A stretch of DNA of 64,000 bases from Metridium senile (taxonomy: Eukaryota; Cnidaria; Anthozoa; Actiniaria; Metridiidae): contig OX459097.1 in assembly GCA_949775045.1 (NCBI GenBank), positions 15,068,710 through 15,132,709 of the forward strand. Reading direction: 5' to 3'. How positions within the stretch are numbered: the first letter of the stretch is position 1; each line of letters starts with the position of its first letter. The translations under genes and the position numbers were made by a program. Under the pieces are notes generated by a model. The model saw only the letters and a list, made by a program, of their open reading frames with translations. It was not told the DNA's origin and made no database searches. Shown here in pieces: positions 41,174 to 52,853 of the stretch.

Positions 41174-42130
41174 ATGTCCACAAACATCTCTGTGTCAACT
41201 GGATTTTCTGACTTCTTTGTATGTGACCATCTAGAGGTCTGCAAGCGGTACCAGGGAGCATGGCCTCCTGCTTTAGTGAGCTTCCACTTGTTTACAACAG
41301 TCCTGTTATTCTTCATCTTCTTCACAACTCTTTTCGTCAACGGTATCTTCATTCTTTCAGCGTACCTCTTCGAAAACTTGCACACTTCTTGTAATTATTT
41401 GTTCCTTAATCTAGCAGTAACAAACTTCTCTGTTGGATCGTTAAGCGTTCTTTCTAGTGGTATTTTTCAACTCAAGTTCTTTGAATGCAGTAAAACTATG
41501 TGCTTGTTTAAAAACTTATATATTTTCTTTTCCGGAATAAGCATGGCCATAACAATGACTACATTCACAGTGATCAGCATCGAGAGATATATATGCGTCT
41601 TCTACGCACTTCGTTGGGTTGAGATTATTACAAAGAAACGAGTAGCAATCATAGTTGTGGTCACGTGGGTGTTTTGGGCAGGCGGCTTCACGATTCTCCG
41701 GGCTTTTCATCTTTGGCCGTTGTTCGAAAGCATCTACCTTTCCCAAATTGCCATAAACATCGTCATCAGTGCTGTAATCAATGCGAGAATCTTCAAAGAA
41801 GTAAGACGCCATGAGACCCAAATAACCGCTCAAGAACAAGCAATGACAAACGCAGACGAAATGCGAAAAGCGCGCGAAAAAAAACGCGCCAAAACATTCA
41901 TTTGGATGATAAGCCTGGTGGTTCTTTGTTACATTCCAACGCTTATTATGGTTTCTTTGATGCATAATCCTTCTATTGACATAATGCACATACTACTGGG
42001 TTGGTCAGCCTGTCGAGTGATATTCCAAAGCCACTGTACTTTTGATTTACTTGTCTATGGACTAAAGACAGAAGAAGTGAGGACCTCTTTTATGAAGATT
42101 CTTAATAGACTTAGGTCTTATTTCTATTGA
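41174..42130 (+). CDS. Orphan rhodopsin-like GPCR 2 (single exon)
   Basis: 318 residues, starting MSTNISVSTG. By eye most positions equal GPCR 1, and the match extends into untranslated DNA on both sides, so the two are recent tandem duplicates. It keeps VCDHLEVCKRY in the N terminus, FECSKTMCLFKN before TM3, IERY, CYIP and DLLVY. Differences cluster in the N terminus (GAWPPALVSF against EPWPTYVSF), TM2 and the TM4/TM5 ends (GGFTILRA, YLSQIAIN), the areas most likely to touch ligand. It may therefore have changed specificity, but this is inference. The reading frame is intact. Confidence 0.92.
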   Translation: MSTNISVSTGFSDFFVCDHLEVCKRYQGAWPPALVSFHLFTTVLLFFIFFTTLFVNGIFILSAYLFENLHTSCNYLFLNLAVTNFSVGSLSVLSSGIFQLKFFECSKTMCLFKNLYIFFSGISMAITMTTFTVISIERYICVFYALRWVEIITKKRVAIIVVVTWVFWAGGFTILRAFHLWPLFESIYLSQIAINIVISAVINARIFKEVRRHETQITAQEQAMTNADEMRKAREKKRAKTFIWMISLVVLCYIPTLIMVSLMHNPSIDIMHILLGWSACRVIFQSHCTFDLLVYGLKTEEVRTSFMKILNRLRSYFY

Positions 42131-42505
42131 CCGACAATCGACTGATTCTTCTTTCTATCGACACAAACGAAGACACCGGGTACCCTTTAATAAGAAAGAA
42201 GAAGCTACGAAATCTAAGAGAACGGTACTCATGATGAGAAACTCAGAAAGACAAAATATAGAAAGATCGCCAGGCAAACAGACTAAAAAAACAGGGATGA
42301 ATATAGAATTGACCAGCCGACCAACAGACAAAACAATCAGACTACGAGAGATTAACCAACAAAAAAAACCCAGATCGATATCTAAAAGAAAGCAGTATTG
42401 CCCAAAAACTCCCAATTGTCAATATTGAATGAGCATGCATACAACTCCCAATAGTCCGAACTCTCGATAAATCGAATCGTCAATATTGATTGAGATAACT
42501 CCCAT

Positions 42506-43260
42506 TATAACCCAACGATAATACTATACCAGTTCTTATTGGTCGAAACAGGTCACGTGGTGCGTTTTCAAAGGACGGGTATCAGCCAATATCCTCCAAT
42601 TTTCGGTGATATCCGTCAAGTGAAAATTGACGGCCGCAGGTTTTTCAAAAAAAACATGGAGCCCGAAAAACAAGAAAAAAAGGATCGCTTCGGCCACAAA
42701 ACGTTTTGATGGTCTAATTGTTTCAGTATAAACCAACTAGTAGGTCAAACTTTGCCATATTTTGAACGAAAAATAACATTTCAATCGTTTTATTTTGATA
42801 AAGTGAAAATACCGAGCGAGCGCTCAATGACGTGTGGCGGCAAGTCAAAATGTATTCAAAACACATCCTAATTATCCACTGTTTTTGTCATTTTCTGCCT
42901 CAATACTTTTTTTAACGTCTGAAAATAGCATAATTCTAGTGTTAAAACTACTATATATTTTAGAACGACGGAAGAATTAAGAAAATTTCAAGCACATGCA
43001 GTTTTTTAATCTGGCTTTCTCAATCAAACTGAAGGAAATGTTTTGATTTTTGTTTGAGCACTAGGTGGGTTTCCGTGTCGGATTTTTTTCCGGGAAAGTC
43101 GTCGGGTTATAAAACGAGTAAAACCACTTGTGGCTTAATTGTTACATCGAGGAATATTGTCCTTGGTTGAAAAGATGGTCCTCAAAATTTCTCAGTTTCC
43201 CTCGAAGCTATGCTTTTCGGCCGACTGTTTATTTTTCGATGTAGATGAGGCATGATCGTC
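42506..43260. other. Gene-free stretch
   Basis: No gene is supported. A 66-codon minus frame at 42536-42736 has no recognisable feature. Confidence 0.45.
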
Positions 43261-43269
43261 CGGGGTGGT

Positions 43270-43345
43270 GTAGTCTTGAGAAAGACTGATGGTGTTGATG
43301 TCTGACGTTTCGACAACCTGAGCGGAAGTCATCTTCAGAGTAAAG
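43270..43345 (-). repeat. Penelope-type end with hammerhead-like core
   Basis: On the minus strand: CTCTGAAGATGACTTCCGCT, then CAGGTTGTCGAAACGTCAGA. CTGAAGA fits the hammerhead CUGANGA box and GTCGAAAC the GAAA box. This sequence type recurs in marine invertebrate genomes next to Penelope-like elements. No reverse transcriptase is present here. Confidence 0.5.
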
Positions 43346-43362
43346 AAAATGAAAAGACAGCG

Positions 43363-43644
43363 GTGTTATTTATGTGTCTGGTTCGTCGGTCGTCGGTGGT
43401 TGTCGTTGATCCGTGCTTTGATCAGTCGTCGTCTTGTAGAACTTACGATACGTATGGCTTCACGGGTGTTGAGTGGAGATTTTATCCTAAGTCCGGCTGG
43501 AACGAGACCGGCAACGATTATGCAATAGGGTGTATTGAAGATAAATCAGCACTCTTAGTGTCATTCAGTGATCAAGTAGTTTACATAAGAAGTCTTACGA
43601 CGTATGCGTATGCTGTATTGCAACGTACGTTTCCGTTGAATTAA
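43363..43644 (+). CDS. Unrecognised 93-codon ORF
   Basis: A frame containing CFDQSSSCRTYDTYGFTGVE and WRFYPKSGWNETGN. The composition is protein-like, but no family is recognised. Its start overlaps repeat-derived sequence and it ends beside a poly-G run. It could be an exon or a transposon remnant; I doubt that it is a stand-alone gene. Confidence 0.2.
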   Translation: MLFMCLVRRSSVVVVDPCFDQSSSCRTYDTYGFTGVEWRFYPKSGWNETGNDYAIGCIEDKSALLVSFSDQVVYIRSLTTYAYAVLQRTFPLN

Positions 43645-43920
43645 ATTCATACGGAAATTAAGAAGGGTGAGGGGCTGACCGTTAGATAGTTTTGTAGGGG
43701 GAGGGGGGGGGGGGGGGGGGAGGGGATGAGTGGGCAATGTTTTGTGTAGGACATTACATACATGTGTAAAGTATATTTTGCAGTACTTGCACATCGAACT
43801 ACGTTATGTTAAGACTCCTCGGCATGCAAAGTCTTTTAGTATCCCTTTATTCTTTTTAGCGTTGGGGTAAGGAGAATGGGGAGAAGATAAGGATGGTTGA
43901 GTGCAGAAGTGGCTTCGTTA

Positions 43921-44410
43921 GGGCCCGGGCCAATGGTTTCAACATTTGCTTCAAAATCCGTTCGATTTTGTTGATTGGCAATATGTTAATTTAAATGCTT
44001 TTACTGTGCGACTCGCCGTACCGTAGTCACTTACAAAAACGTTTGATGACTTTTTGACATTATTTTGACATTTTTTCATCTCAATCGGACCAATCAGATA
44101 CACGTTTATATCGAGAGGTTGAGATTATATCGAGAGGCGGAGTTAATATCGATCAGAGGCGGAGACTAAGAATCTTTGATGTCTGTAATTGGTCCGATTG
44201 AGATGGAAAAGTGTCAAAATAATGTCAAACATTCATCAAAAGTTTTTGTAAGTGACTACTGTACGGCGAGTCGCACAGTAAACTCTTTCAACACTGTTGA
44301 ATCGTTGTTAATGAATTGATGTTGAAAGAGTTTCAAAAGCGTTTAAACATTGCCTTTAAACAAAATCGAACGAATGTTGAAGCAAATGTTGAAACCGTAT
44401 GCGCGGTCCC
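43921..44410. mobile_element. MITE family B (GGGCCCGGGC ends), copy 1, interrupted
   Basis: Left end GGGCCCGGGCCAATGGTTTC, with ACATTTGCTTC; right part GAAGCAAATGTTGAAACCGT, with a GCGCGGTCCC end. An uninterrupted copy is at 58545-58757. This copy is split by the MITE at 44004-44278. Confidence 0.8.
44004..44278. mobile_element. MITE nested in family B copy 1
   Basis: Ends CTGTGCGACTCGCCGTACCG and GTACGGCGAGTCGCACAG, flanked by TA on both sides. Inner arms include CAATCGGACCAATCAGA and AATTGGTCCGATTG. Confidence 0.82.
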
Positions 44411-44413
44411 TTA

Positions 44414-44685
44414 CAGTGCGACTGCTGAAACCGGGGCCACCAAAACATAATTATCCAAACACAATCGAGAATATGAATAATAGAATCTCTACAAATGTTT
44501 GACTTTTTTGCTTAAACTGCTAATAATTTCCATTAATTGTGAACGGAATATATCAAGATTGTACAAGAAAAATCTTAGCATGTGAAAACCCTTCACAAGT
44601 TTTGTTGTTTGATCTAAAAATATTAATATGTCTATTTAGTTGAAATTTGTTTGGGTGGCCCCGACGGGTTTCAGTAGTCGCACTG
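44414..44685. mobile_element. MITE with CAGTGCGACTGCTGAAACC ends
   Basis: Left CAGTGCGACTGCTGAAACCG and right TTTCAGTAGTCGCACTG, flanked by TA. GGGGCCACC pairs with GGTGGCCCC. Its ends resemble those of the nested element just upstream. Confidence 0.8.
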
Positions 44686-45299
44686 TAAGTTATACTTTAT
44701 TAAACATATGCTACTTATAACCCTTATGTTTGCCTGAAATGATTCTTACATTAATTTATATATAGTTATATATTTAATATATTTATATGAAATTTTTAGA
44801 GTTTTCATGTATAGATATTTTCAATTTATACTTACTATGAAAATCACAAGAGTGGTTAAATGTCAGTTGAAAATGTGGCCTTGGGGGTGTGTTTTTTTTG
44901 TACCACATGACCAATTTTGAGCAAAATGATTGGCCAGAAGCGATCACATGGTACAAAAACGAGAATTTTAAACAAGGATTTTACCACTCTAGTGATTTCG
45001 ATAGTAACTAGCTGTACAAGACCACGCCTACTCCTCAGGCAATTAATATATTCGTTTGGACTTTCTTAGAGACTGAGAACGGGAAAGGAGAATAAAAAAA
45101 AGAGAAAGATATTCCTGCCAAAACATTGACTGACATTTTGTTGACTGCCTTCATCCTTCTCTCCCCCATTCCCCCTCTTTAACGTTCCTAAACAGGAAGC
45201 CCATGCCATGGTAGTGATGCTTGCCGAGGAGGCTTTGCAAGTCCAAAAGGTCCAAAATATAATGACGTCAATTTGGTGAAAGTTTATCTACTAAGTGTA

Positions 45300-46375
45300 T
45301 GGGTATTGGTGGCTTTTTTGTTTTATTGGTGTTGTTGTTTTTGCTGATGCTGCTGTTATTGTTTATGTTGTGGACGTTGTTGTTGTTGTTGCTATTGCTG
45401 CTGTTGTTCAGTGTCGTATAGTTTTTTTGGTGTTGTGGATGTCGTCATCGTTATTGCTATCGTTGTTGTCGCAACTGCTGTTGCTGTCGTAAAGTTGTTG
45501 TTTTTGCTGTTGCTGCAGCGTGGCTGCTGCTGTTATTGTTGATATTGTCGTTGTCGTCGTCGTCGTTGTTGTTGTTTATGTTGTTGCTATTTCTGCTGTT
45601 GTCGTATAATTGTTGCTTTTGCTCCTGCTCCTGCAGTTGATGTTGTCGTCATTGTTGTTGCTATTGCTGTTGTTGTTGTCGTATAGTTGTTGTTTTTGCT
45701 GTTGCTGTTGCTGTTGCTTCTGCTGTTATTGGTGATATTGTCGTCGTCGTCGCCGTTGTTGCTATTGCTGTTGTTGTTGTTGCTATTGCTGTTGTTGTCG
45801 TATAGCTGTTGTTTTTTGCTGTTGCTTCTGTCTGCTGTTATTAATGATATTGTCGTCGTCGTCGTTGTTGTTGTTGTTGTTGTTGTTTATGTTGTTGCTA
45901 TTTCTGCTGTTGTCGTATAATTGTTGGTTTTGCTCTTGCTCCTGCTGTTATTGTTGATGTTTTCGTCATATATTGTTGTTGCTTTTTTTATACAGTTTAT
46001 TGATACAATGTATTCTTAAATTACAGATATATTAGAACTAATTACACTTTGTACGACAAAAAAATAAATTTACAACAACAACAACAAAAAGAAAATATAG
46101 GACAACACAAACAAGACCTTGTGCTTTATTACTATAAATATTTCTGTAAAATTACTTAATTTCTTCCACTTTTTATTATGAATATTTATTTCATTTTTTG
46201 TTGTTGTTGCTATTGCTGCTGTTATTGTCGTATAGTCGTTGTTTTTGATGTCGTTGCTGTCGTCGTTGTTGTTGCTATTGCTGCTGTTATTGTCGTACAT
46301 TTGCTGTTTTTATTGTTGTCGTTGTTGTCTTCGTCGTTATTGTTGTCGTTGTTGGTTTTGTTCTCTCTGCTTCCT
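45300..46375 (+). repeat. TTG/CTG/GTC triplet-rich region
   Basis: Over 1 kb of imperfect GTT, GCT and GTC triplets. TTGTCGTATAGTTGTTGTTT recurs several times, marking a higher-order unit. Interrupted near 45990-46190 by ordinary AT-rich DNA. Poly-Val, Leu and Cys frames are artefacts. Confidence 0.9.
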
Positions 46376-46388
46376 TGCTTGCTTGCTA

Positions 46389-47411
46389 TCAACAACTTCC
46401 TTGTTCAAGTTGGGATGGTTGCGATGGTTGTCTTTCTGTCTGTCTTTCATTCACATGAACTCTGTTTTCCTTACAGAAGCACGTGCCCAGTATTTTCCTA
46501 AATGCGCGGCGAATTTCTTCTGTTTTCAAGCCATAGACCAGAAAATCAAATGTGGAATGACTAAGGGATATCGTCCTACATGCCATCCATCCATATTGCA
46601 GCTGAACGTTATCAACGGATGGTATTTTCTTGGCAGCAATGATCAACATGGCTGGAAGGTAACAAACAATCATTAACAGTATCATCAGGATGATTGTCTT
46701 GGCGCGTTTTCTCTCTCTAGTTTTTCTAATTTCTTCAGAATTTGGTGCTACTTGTTCTTGTTTGATTCGTTTTTCGTGGCGTCTGATTTCTTGAAATATG
46801 CGCAGGTTTGTAATTAAAATGATCAAAATGTTGATGACGAACTGTATGAGGTAGATCTCTTCAAAGACATTCCAAGAATCAAAGATTCGGCATATCGTAG
46901 TGACCCCTACCGTATAGATCCACACAATGCAAATTGCTAAAGCGACGGTTTTCTTGGTGACTATATCCATCCAACGAAGTGCGTAAAAGATGCACACATA
47001 TCTCTCAATGCTTATGAAAGTAAATGTCATCATTGTGAGCGCCATACCCGTGCCAAAGAAATGAACATAAAGGTCTTTGTAGAAACAAATCCTCGTTTGG
47101 CAGCCGATAAACTGCAGTTGAAAAAGACAACAGACGATTAGTCCAGCCGCTCCGAACATAAAGTCAATGACTGCTAAGTTCAGGAGAAGGAAATTTGATG
47201 AGTTGCGTAGGTTTTCGTACAGGAAAGAAGAAAAGATGAAGATCCCGTTGATTGCTAAAGTCGTTGCTATTAGGAAAACATCAATGATGGTCAACGTAGT
47301 GACAATACTCTCGATGTAGAACGCAGATTCACGGTAACGAACGCAGAACTCACGGTGCTCGCATCTAAACGTTGTTGAGTTGGGAAGAGAAGAGTTAAGA
47401 AAAGCGGCCAT
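46389..47411 (-). CDS. Orphan rhodopsin-like GPCR 3 (single exon)
   Basis: 340 residues from the ATG at 47411, the first that gives the family N terminus MAAFLNSSLP. The frame stays open further upstream, but that part has no receptor features. N-glycan sites precede Cys17 and Cys23 (FRCEHREFCVRY). IGCQTRICFYKD carries the second Cys pair. TM2 has NLAVID, the only member here that keeps Asp. ISIERY, VCYLP and FDFLVYGL follow. The inner loop 3 contains RRHEKRIKQEQ and RERKRAKT. The C-tail is about 25 residues longer than in GPCR 1 (ERQTERQPSQPSQLEQ). Diverged paralogue on the opposite strand. Confidence 0.9.
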   Translation of the reverse strand: MAAFLNSSLPNSTTFRCEHREFCVRYRESAFYIESIVTTLTIIDVFLIATTLAINGIFIFSSFLYENLRNSSNFLLLNLAVIDFMFGAAGLIVCCLFQLQFIGCQTRICFYKDLYVHFFGTGMALTMMTFTFISIERYVCIFYALRWMDIVTKKTVALAICIVWIYTVGVTTICRIFDSWNVFEEIYLIQFVINILIILITNLRIFQEIRRHEKRIKQEQVAPNSEEIRKTRERKRAKTIILMILLMIVCYLPAMLIIAAKKIPSVDNVQLQYGWMACRTISLSHSTFDFLVYGLKTEEIRRAFRKILGTCFCKENRVHVNERQTERQPSQPSQLEQGSC

Positions 47412-47669
47412 CGCATGTACATTAATTGACACGCGGGTACGAGTTTGGTCTTTTGTCGGCGCAGTCTCTGTCGTTTTTTTGAGATATTGGATGATCAATC
47501 TTTTCCAAAAAAAGTATACGAATCCTGGTTCTGAGTTTGTTTTAGAGTTCAGATAGATAGAAACAATTAATCTGCCCAATAGAAACAGCAATCCTTGACA
47601 AGTTCGGATTGGCCCTATATCGTTAGTATACCAGTTGGATATTGATGGATCAATAAAACTCAACAAAAG

Positions 47670-48885
47670 CGACGACTCGTTTGATTATTTAGGTCGGCTT
47701 TATGGCAGTATATATGCAGAGACTATTAATAAATCAACAACTAAAAGATATCTTGTCATGCAGCGAGTGTACGTAGCGAGTGCGGTTCAATAGAACGTCA
47801 AGCGATGAGGCGATCGGGAGGTCTTTCTTGTTGATTTAATCGGTTTTGTTTAAGGGTGGATATTTCTTCACTTTTGGATAATATTGAGGGCCGGCTAAAT
47901 GTGCAGTCCAACAATTATCTATGGCTTGATGCGCAGATATTAAAAATTGTTATCATATTTCTGATGGAAGTTTCTTCGGAAATGATCGTGTTGTCATCAA
48001 TATTCTTGTATTAACAGTGTCTTTTCCTGGGCTGGTGATTTTTCCTCTCTGTCTCAGGATCAAATCCGCTGTCTGTTACACCCTTGTATTCAGTAAATCT
48101 TGTAATACTATCCTTTCTTGAAATTTATAAGTTGTGACTATGCTGATCTTCCAAGATTTCTTTGACTGAAAACCCAATCCTCACACTCTTATTATTTTGT
48201 TTTTATCAGTTCTTGAAGTGATTCAAATATTTCCCCCCCAAGAGTTCCTTCTATACGCACCTTAACATCGTCTATAATCTTGCTTCGATTTTATCTTTCT
48301 GACTTGTGTTTTTATCCGTAATTGTCAATTGAATTGACGTCCTTGACATCATCAATCAAACAAGTTTCGTGCACATCTGCACTTCTTTATTTATATTTAA
48401 CTCGCTGGCTTATTGGATTGTGCTTTTGCTGAGCACATTAAACAATTAAAATATGATGATGTAAACGGCATATTGTCTTTTTAGTACCGTAGGCATCGGT
48501 CTTTAATTACCCCCAGTGTTTCCGACGATGTACATAATATCCAAAATTTAATACATGAACCATTTAAACGGAAGCAATAACTATTTCCGAGTACAATAAC
48601 ACAACAACACTACTTGTCATTTATAGAAAACGTTTTGTCATTTAGGAACTTAAAACCTCAGATGGCTTTTCAATTAGCCTCTAGGTATATGCAAATACTA
48701 ATATTAACAATAGTAAGAACGTTGTCCCAAGGAAAACAACACTCAGTAATTTAGTAAAACAGGAATAACAAGGAAGAGTTTAGCCTGAGCGACCTTCTTT
48801 CGTCTTTTAATTAATTATTTTCCAACTTTAATTGCAAAAGTCAGGTGTTTTTGCAATATGTTTAGATAAAAATGATAAATAGATG
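47670..48885. other. Gene-free 5' flank of GPCR 3
   Basis: No gene supported. A degenerate relative of the palindrome at 58017-58203 may lie at 48715-48850 (AACGTTGTCC, TTTAATTAATTATTTTCC, AATTGCAAAAGTCAGG). Confidence 0.4.
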
Positions 48886-48889
48886 AAAT

Positions 48890-49965
48890 GGGGGAAAAAT
48901 TGAACGGATTGTTAAGTGAAATGGATCAATGAATCAACGAATCAACGAATGAATGGATGAATGAATGAATGGTATACTGATCATAATGAATGAATGAATA
49001 AATGAATGATTAAAGAAGTGACAGAATGAATGACTAAATGATAAGATGAATAAGTGAATGAATGAATGGTTGGACTGAATGAATGAATAAATAAATAAAT
49101 GAAAGAATTATGAAATAATGGAAGACTAAATGATTAGATGAATAGGTGAATGAATGAATGAATGAATGGTTGGACTGAATGAATGAATAAATAAATGAAA
49201 GAATTATGAAATAATGGAAGACTAAATGATTAGATGGATAGGTGAATGAATGAATGAATGAATGGATGAATGGATGGATGGATGGACGAATGAATGAATA
49301 AATAAATGAAAGAATTATGAAATAATGAAAGACTAAATGATTAGATGAATAGGTGAATGAATGAATGAATGAATGGTTGGACTGAATGAATGAATAAATA
49401 AATGAAAGAATTATGAAATAATGAAAGACTAAATGATTAGATGGATAGGTGAATGAATGAATGAATGAATGAATGGATGAATGGATGGATGGATGGACGA
49501 ATGAATGAATAAATAAATGAAAGAATTATGAAATAATGAAAGACTAAATGATTAGATGAATAGGTGAATGAATGAATGAATGAATGGTTGGACTGAATGA
49601 ATGAATAAATAAATGAAAGAATTATGAAATAATGGAAGACTAAATGATTAGATGGATAGGTGAATGAATGAATGAATGGATGAATGGATGGATGGATGGA
49701 TGAATAAATAAATGAAAGAATTATGAAATAATGGAAGACTAAATGATTAGATGGATAGGTGAATGAATGAATGAATGGATGAATGGATGGATGGATGAAT
49801 GGATGAATGGATGGATGGATGAATGAATGAATGAATGAATAAATGAAAGAATTAATGAAAGAATGAAAGACTAAATGATTAGATGAATAAGTGAATGAAT
49901 GAATGATTGTTTGAATGTCGATTGATTGATTGATTGATTGAATAAATAAATAGATGAATTAATAA
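48890..49965 (+). repeat. GAAT-based minisatellite with about 120-bp higher-order unit
   Basis: (GAAT)n blocks alternate with AAAGAATTATGAAATAATGG and AGACTAAATGATTAGATG. TGGTTGGACTGAATG and TGGATGGATGGACGAATG variants alternate between units. Not coding. Confidence 0.93.
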
Positions 49966-50719
49966 ACAAAAAACTACATGTTTTAAAGGTAATTATGATT
50001 CAACAACAAATTTTCCTCCGCTCTCATTGGTCTAGGGGCGATCACGTGATCACGGAGGGTTACTATCAGCGCATAATGCCCTGGATTTAAGTACTTTATT
50101 GTTTAAATAGAGTATGCCATGAGTCAGGAGAAAAATATTCTAACCAAGATATTTTGTAATTGTAAAACATATCGGGACTCTTGTACTTAAACGTTTCTAC
50201 TCGGCATGTTCAAAGCATGTTCAAAATATAGCTAAAGCTCAAGCTTACCCCATGGGTTGCATCAATGGTCACATAATTTGAATATTCGATTTATTATACG
50301 TCTCTCTCTAAATTCATACCTTAAATAAAAGTTATATAATTATAAGAGTTGATTTAAGGCCATAAACTACTGTTTCTTATTTAAATCTTAAGCTTTCGTC
50401 GGACACCATTTCCATCAGAAGAGTGCAAAAGATTATATACTTATGCAAAACTTGAATTCGAATAACAATTTGAGTTCATTATAAAAAGAACAACAACAGC
50501 AACAATTCTTTATTTGCTCCCATTTTTTTTATAATACAGGCAAGTTAATAAAAAACGTAACATAATTAATAACATAAAATGAGTTTTATAAAGTGGTGCC
50601 GGAGGGCTAAATAAACTGGGAAGTTGTCGAGTTTGTAATTTGTAAATTAAAGTTTGAGGAGAAGCTTGTTCTATGTTATTATAACACATTATGACGATGA
50701 TGATTATTACATGGATCGG

Positions 50720-51022
50720 AATATACACCCTTTTCAAAAACCTTTGTCGCAGCCGAAACTACGGTCCACACTCTGAAGCCTGCAAAGGATGTCGGTTAGA
50801 TGGACTTAATTTGTGATTTAATTCACGTTTTTTAAAGAAATATTTCTTTTTATATCTACCACAACAATGAATTTGTTATGTTCATATAACACTAACACCT
50901 ACAACCAAAATATGCTATAAATATATCAATAACAAGAAAAGAAACACCGACATCCTTTGCAGGCTTAAAAGTGTGGACTGTGGCTTTGTTTGCGACAACG
51001 ATTATTGAAATAGGTGTATATA
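50720..51022. mobile_element. Palindromic MITE
   Basis: Left ATATACACCCTTTTCAAAAA...GTCGCAGCC...GCCTGCAAAGGATGTCGG; right CGACATCCTTTGCAGGC...GCGACAACGA...TAGGTGTATAT. Arms are about 80-90 bp with mismatches. Confidence 0.75.
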
Positions 51023-51609
51023 GCAAACTTTTTCATGTGAAATATGTTTAAATGCGTTTAATAAAGTCTATTATTATATAGTTTTCAATGAAATACCTAT
51101 ATTTATCTGTTTCACAAAATTTGATATCCTCACCTGATGTAAAAATAACATGTTATTTTCACATGTGAAGATATTATACACAGCTTTACAGGAACTTCTT
51201 GTGTCAAAAAATATTTTTCTTTATTTTCATTGATGATTATATAATAAACAGAAGTCAGAACATTTAAATACATTGTCGCTTGGAGATGCAAATTTTATCT
51301 TCTACGCTCGAAGATAAATTCGTATCTCCGCGCGCCCATGTTATATCCTCTATAAAGCTTTTTTCGCTTTACAATTGATTATTTTTTGTTAGAGCTGTAA
51401 GGAAGAAGAGACCAACAAGGTAGATCAACATTGTTGGATTATGTTGCGATACAGATGAACAAGAAAACAAAAGAAATATTATTGGGCCCATTTAATCGGG
51501 GTTCAATACATTGAATATTTGGATAATGAAACTAAGCCTTATTGTAAGCCGTTTATAAGTGTTTGTTTTCACAATAGGTTTATGAGTAGATAACGTTTGA
51601 CACGAATTG

Positions 51610-51710
51610 CAGTTGGCTCTCTCGTAAACGACCACTCTCGGACCAGAAGAAAGTGGTCGTTAACGGGAGGTGGTCGCTTACGAGAGTCGTCGTTCAGAGA
51701 TAACCAACTG
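51610..51710. mobile_element. Short MITE (CAGTTGG...CCAACTG)
   Basis: A 101-bp element with ends CAGTTGGCTCTCTCGTAAAC and CCAACTG; inner arms ACGACCACT and AAGTGGTCGT, and CTCTCGTAA and TTACGAGAG. Resembles pogo-type MITEs. Confidence 0.6.
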
Positions 51711-51869
51711 TAATAAGCCGACAAGATCAATTTGGTTTTGAATATATAGATCATCGAAACTACGTAGAAAAAAGGTTTTATAAACTATATATATATACAT
51801 TGTCAGTGGTCTTGATAGCAGAAACTTGAAGAAGAAGAATTAATGAAAATTACAAAATTACAAAAATGC

Positions 51870-51915
51870 TTAATGTAGATATGTTTCGGAAGCCATCGTC
51901 AGTAATAAAGGATTA
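51870..51915 (-). repeat. Penelope-type hammerhead-like motif
   Basis: On the minus strand TACTGACGATGGCTTCCGAA, then ACATATC. CTGACGA fits CUGANGA, and CCGAAAC follows. Only the motif is visible; no coding part. Confidence 0.4.
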
Positions 51916-52297
51916 CAATAATTGACTAGTACTAGTGAGATTGTTACAAAGAATACAGTTTATAAAAGGCACCGTTTCCGCTTATGTAGAATTAATTTTG
52001 TTAATACATATAAACATGTACATGCACAGTACCTGACCGAAATGACAGTTCATCACGAAATTGGCTAGAAAAGCAGTATTTCCGTCGAATCTGATCAAAA
52101 AATTTGGCTATAGTGAATTATTGGATACTACAAGATATCAAAGTACTCTCACTAGTAACAAAAAGTTTAGAAATGCGAAGAAAATTGAATGTTGTTATTG
52201 AAACAACAGGAGCCCATAAAACAACCGAGTTCAACAATCGGCGCCATTTTGAATCGAGTCCTGACGTCACACTTTTAGCCAGGTGTCGACGAGCGGG

Positions 52298-52853
52298 GAG
52301 GGGACTGTTTATTTTTTGCATCTTCATGTCAAGACTCCTACAGAGAGGTGCCTGCGGAGGAGGCTTCTATACACTTGTTTCAAATAAGGTTAATCATCTG
52401 GAAATTGTTAATCTTAGACCGATAGGAATTGTGGGAGTTCATTAAATACTATTCATCCGTTAATTCATTCATTCAATTTTCAATATTCCTCCGGTAGTGA
52501 GTTCAACACTTATAGGAAAAGTAAATACTTAAAGTTATTTCTGTTCCTGATAGCTGTTCAAAAGTGTCTTGTCCAGTTGAAAAAGTAAACTGCTTTAAGG
52601 GGTTGTTATGCAAAAAAGGTCACGTGACTTCACAGATGCCCATTTATCTCGTTACCTAAAAGTCAAAGGTCGCCAACTAAGACACATTCATATATTTATT
52701 ATTGAGAACTATCCTTTTTTGTGGAAAATTCCGTTTCCATCACCGGAGAAAGCGTTTTATGTTTAGTCATGTGTTTAGTCAAGTATTGCTTTTGTTATGA
52801 AACGCTGTTGATTTCTTATTTCGAAAAGCCCGCGAAACGCTGTATAGGTGATT
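52298..52853 (+). repeat. Tandem duplication, copy A (empty site)
   Basis: 52298-52773 is repeated in copy B as 52950-53164 plus 56511-56774; 52779-52853 is repeated at 59130-59204. At CAACACTTATAGGAAAAG (about 52505) this copy keeps the undisturbed target of the transposon at 53165-56510. No gene is recognised in it; an ORF at 52104-52445 lacks family features. Confidence 0.9.

Larger units (their letters stand above)
37555..42505 (+). repeat. Segmental duplication unit B (GPCR 2 and flanks)
   Basis: Paralogous to unit A, with shuffled order, the 771-bp insertion at 38901-39671, and an extra internal duplication of the proximal flank (39970-40292 and 40505-40816, sharing CTACACGGAAACCTAGACCA and GGTTTCAAGAGAGGCTCGA). 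Confidence 0.85.

Noticed and set aside
47412..47666. 85-residue N-terminal extension of GPCR 3
   Set aside because: Not found in the other three receptors and no signal-like or receptor feature; the inner methionine aligns with the family start.
52104..52445. 113-codon ORF as a gene
   Set aside because: No recognisable domain, and most of it is part of a local duplication without frame conservation beyond what copying explains.
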